Below, piece after piece: positions 62,631 to 64,000 of a stretch of DNA of 64,000 nt (positions within the stretch are counted from its first letter, which is position 1; the number at the start of each line of letters is the position of its first letter). The notes under the pieces were generated by a model. It did not search any database. It was not told the DNA's origin and worked only from the letters and a program-made list of their open reading frames with translations. Location: NCBI GenBank assembly GCA_030141605.1, contig JAQGDQ010000229.1, positions 64,501 through 128,500 on the forward strand. The letters run 5' to 3'. The DNA is from Tubiluchus corallicola. Taxonomy: Eukaryota > Priapulida > Priapulimorpha > Priapulimorphida > Tubiluchidae. The translations under genes were made by a program, and so were the position numbers.

Positions 62631-63003
62631 TTGGGAGAGTAAAGCTGGCTTATTGTTTTATTTGTTATTCGTCATTCCACTGTAACAATAATGTAAATAT
62701 AGGTAGAAAAATATTGCTGCAGTGCAGATATACCTGTAAAGGGGAACATTAGTAATGCTAAATAATTGAATCTAAATCTGTTTACACTTCCAGGAAATTA
62801 ACAAATGACTATTAAAACGAAATTTTTGGGTACACTATTGTATTAGTAATCATCGGTATGTGCATTACAAGTATGACTGCTATTAGTATATTGTAAGGGA
62901 TTTTAGGGATTTATCCCAAACACTTTTTCAGTTTGTATCTGCATGCAGGGTAGGTCATTTTATTTGACAAAAGTACATGTAATGTCTTTGTACGTTTATT
63001 CAT

Positions 63004-63145
63004 CGTAATATACATTTTGTTACAGTCACATTCGTAATATACATTTTGTTACAGTCACATTCGTAATATACATTTTGTTACAGTCACATTCGTAATATAC
63101 ATTTTGTTACAGTCACATTCGTAATATACATTTTGTTACAGTCAC
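63004..63145 (+). repeat. 29-bp minisatellite, 5 copies
   Basis: Five adjacent, almost identical 29-bp units start at 63004, 63033, 63062, 63091 and 63120. Each contains ATTTTGTTACAGTCACA, which looks like a splice acceptor. It lies in the probable 3' UTR or flank of the LRR gene. Confidence 0.95.
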
Positions 63146-64000
63146 TTAATGGATACGGTTTGACATTTTGGTATCTTACAAATCATGTCCTATACGGCTT
63201 GCATTTTACTGACGTCTGTTAAATCACAGACACGGCAACGTTTGAGATTTGTCGGGTTAATAAATCATGCATGTCTGTTACTTGAAATTAATTATCAACT
63301 GCTTTCATTTATATGCCTCTCTTTTTAATTTAAACGAATAAATAATAATGAATATACAATACTGCATCACAAACAAAGACTTTTCGTAATCAATTGTGCC
63401 AGGGAGCATACTTGTCGAGTTGTTCTACAATAAATCATGTCTGAGCAAAGTAAGAAGTATATGAAGTAATAACAGCTCCTGATTGTAAGCGTATTTAAGC
63501 TATATCAGGCAGAAAAAAGCCTAAAAAATGAGCTTTGAAATTTAATATTCTCGTACAAGTTTTTTCAGCGTCCACTCAAGGACAAGTTTCGAATGGGACA
63601 AGAGAGGACAAGGGCTTATTTCAAAGCAGCACTGGGATAATGTGTGTAATGCATGACTCCTCGCTTTCTTTAGTAGCCATTATGGTAGATTTATAAAAAA
63701 CGCTGTTCATATGTGTACTGACCTTAAGGCGTGGAGTGTCAATTTGCCATTGTCTTAAGTGTAAGAATTAATGTAATCTGTTAAACAGACATCTGTGGAC
63801 GTAAGATTCTGGTACAGTAATTAACCTTATCAATTTAGGGTTAACAGATAAACTGCAGGTATCTGACAGATTAATTCACCTGTGATGAAAAATCAGATCC
63901 TGACTGGGGAGAGAGAAAAAACGAGTAAAAGTGACAAAGAAGGAGAAAGAAACGAAAAGCGACAATGAGAGAGAGGGAGAGAAGAGAGAGAAGAGAGAGG
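63146..64000. other. Downstream flank of the LRR gene
   Basis: AT-rich with candidate poly(A) signals at its start. From about 63905 to the window end the sequence becomes purine-rich (GAGAGA, GAAAC words) and probably enters another simple-repeat tract. Confidence 0.55.
63259..63342 (+). promoter_or_regulatory. Candidate poly(A) signals for the LRR gene
   Basis: AATAAA occurs at 63259-63264 and again at 63337-63342, about 0.7 kb after the stop. They are the nearest clear hexamers I noticed downstream. Use of either is unproven. Confidence 0.35.

Noticed and set aside
63004-63145. CRISPR-like regular 29-bp repeats
   Set aside because: Units are directly adjacent without spacers, in an animal genome; it is a minisatellite.

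Overview
This is a eukaryotic (animal) nuclear window. It is AT-rich and crowded with microsatellites and degenerate transposons, and its genes are split by spliceosomal introns. Only two protein-coding genes can be supported, both in the right-hand half. The cGMP-dependent protein kinase here resembles the insect foraging/PKG I class (cyclic-nucleotide domains, TVDR..LIGQLDEL..YGDEAR segment, GWDENF end). Together with the very high simple-repeat load and mariner-like CAGGGTGT termini, this suggests a protostome, perhaps an arthropod such as a crustacean. That placement is inference with low confidence.

Layout. Positions 1-31.2 kb hold no gene I can support. They contain long simple-sequence tracts (CAGT, ATTC, TAA/TAG, GA, ATT, TCTTC, a purine-rich tract), pieces of LINE retrotransposons (about 1.9, 22 and 30.9 kb), and tRNA-derived SINE pieces. 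They also contain a long-TIR element with internal 145-bp repeats (6.6-7.4 kb), a mariner-like element that encloses a compound microsatellite and two inverted SINE heads (8.1-9.0 kb), a hAT MITE (11.5 kb), and a three-copy repeat family whose ends are built from a TGGCACAGG minisatellite (25.1, 27.7, 29.3 kb). Positions 31.2-35.4 kb are free of ORFs and may include the kinase 3' UTR.

From 58332 down to 35441 on the minus strand, 18 exons join with fully compatible phases into 740 residues of a cGMP-dependent protein kinase: CNB-A, CNB-B, an unusually long linker, the AGC kinase domain and the C-tail. The N-terminal zipper and autoinhibitory exons are not visible. Four linker exons are all multiples of three and are bounded by phase-2 introns that split AG|N codons, so they look like removable cassettes. 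One intron uses a GC donor.

On the plus strand, 59255-62568 is a three-exon gene for an 808-residue single-pass surface protein: signal peptide, cysteine-rich N-cap, about ten leucine-rich repeats, LRRCT, a Ser/Thr/Glu stalk of 11-residue repeats, one TM helix and a short acidic tail. It starts 0.9 kb from the first visible kinase exon, in the opposite direction. It is either a head-to-head neighbour or nested in a kinase intron. Nothing in the sequence links the two genes functionally.
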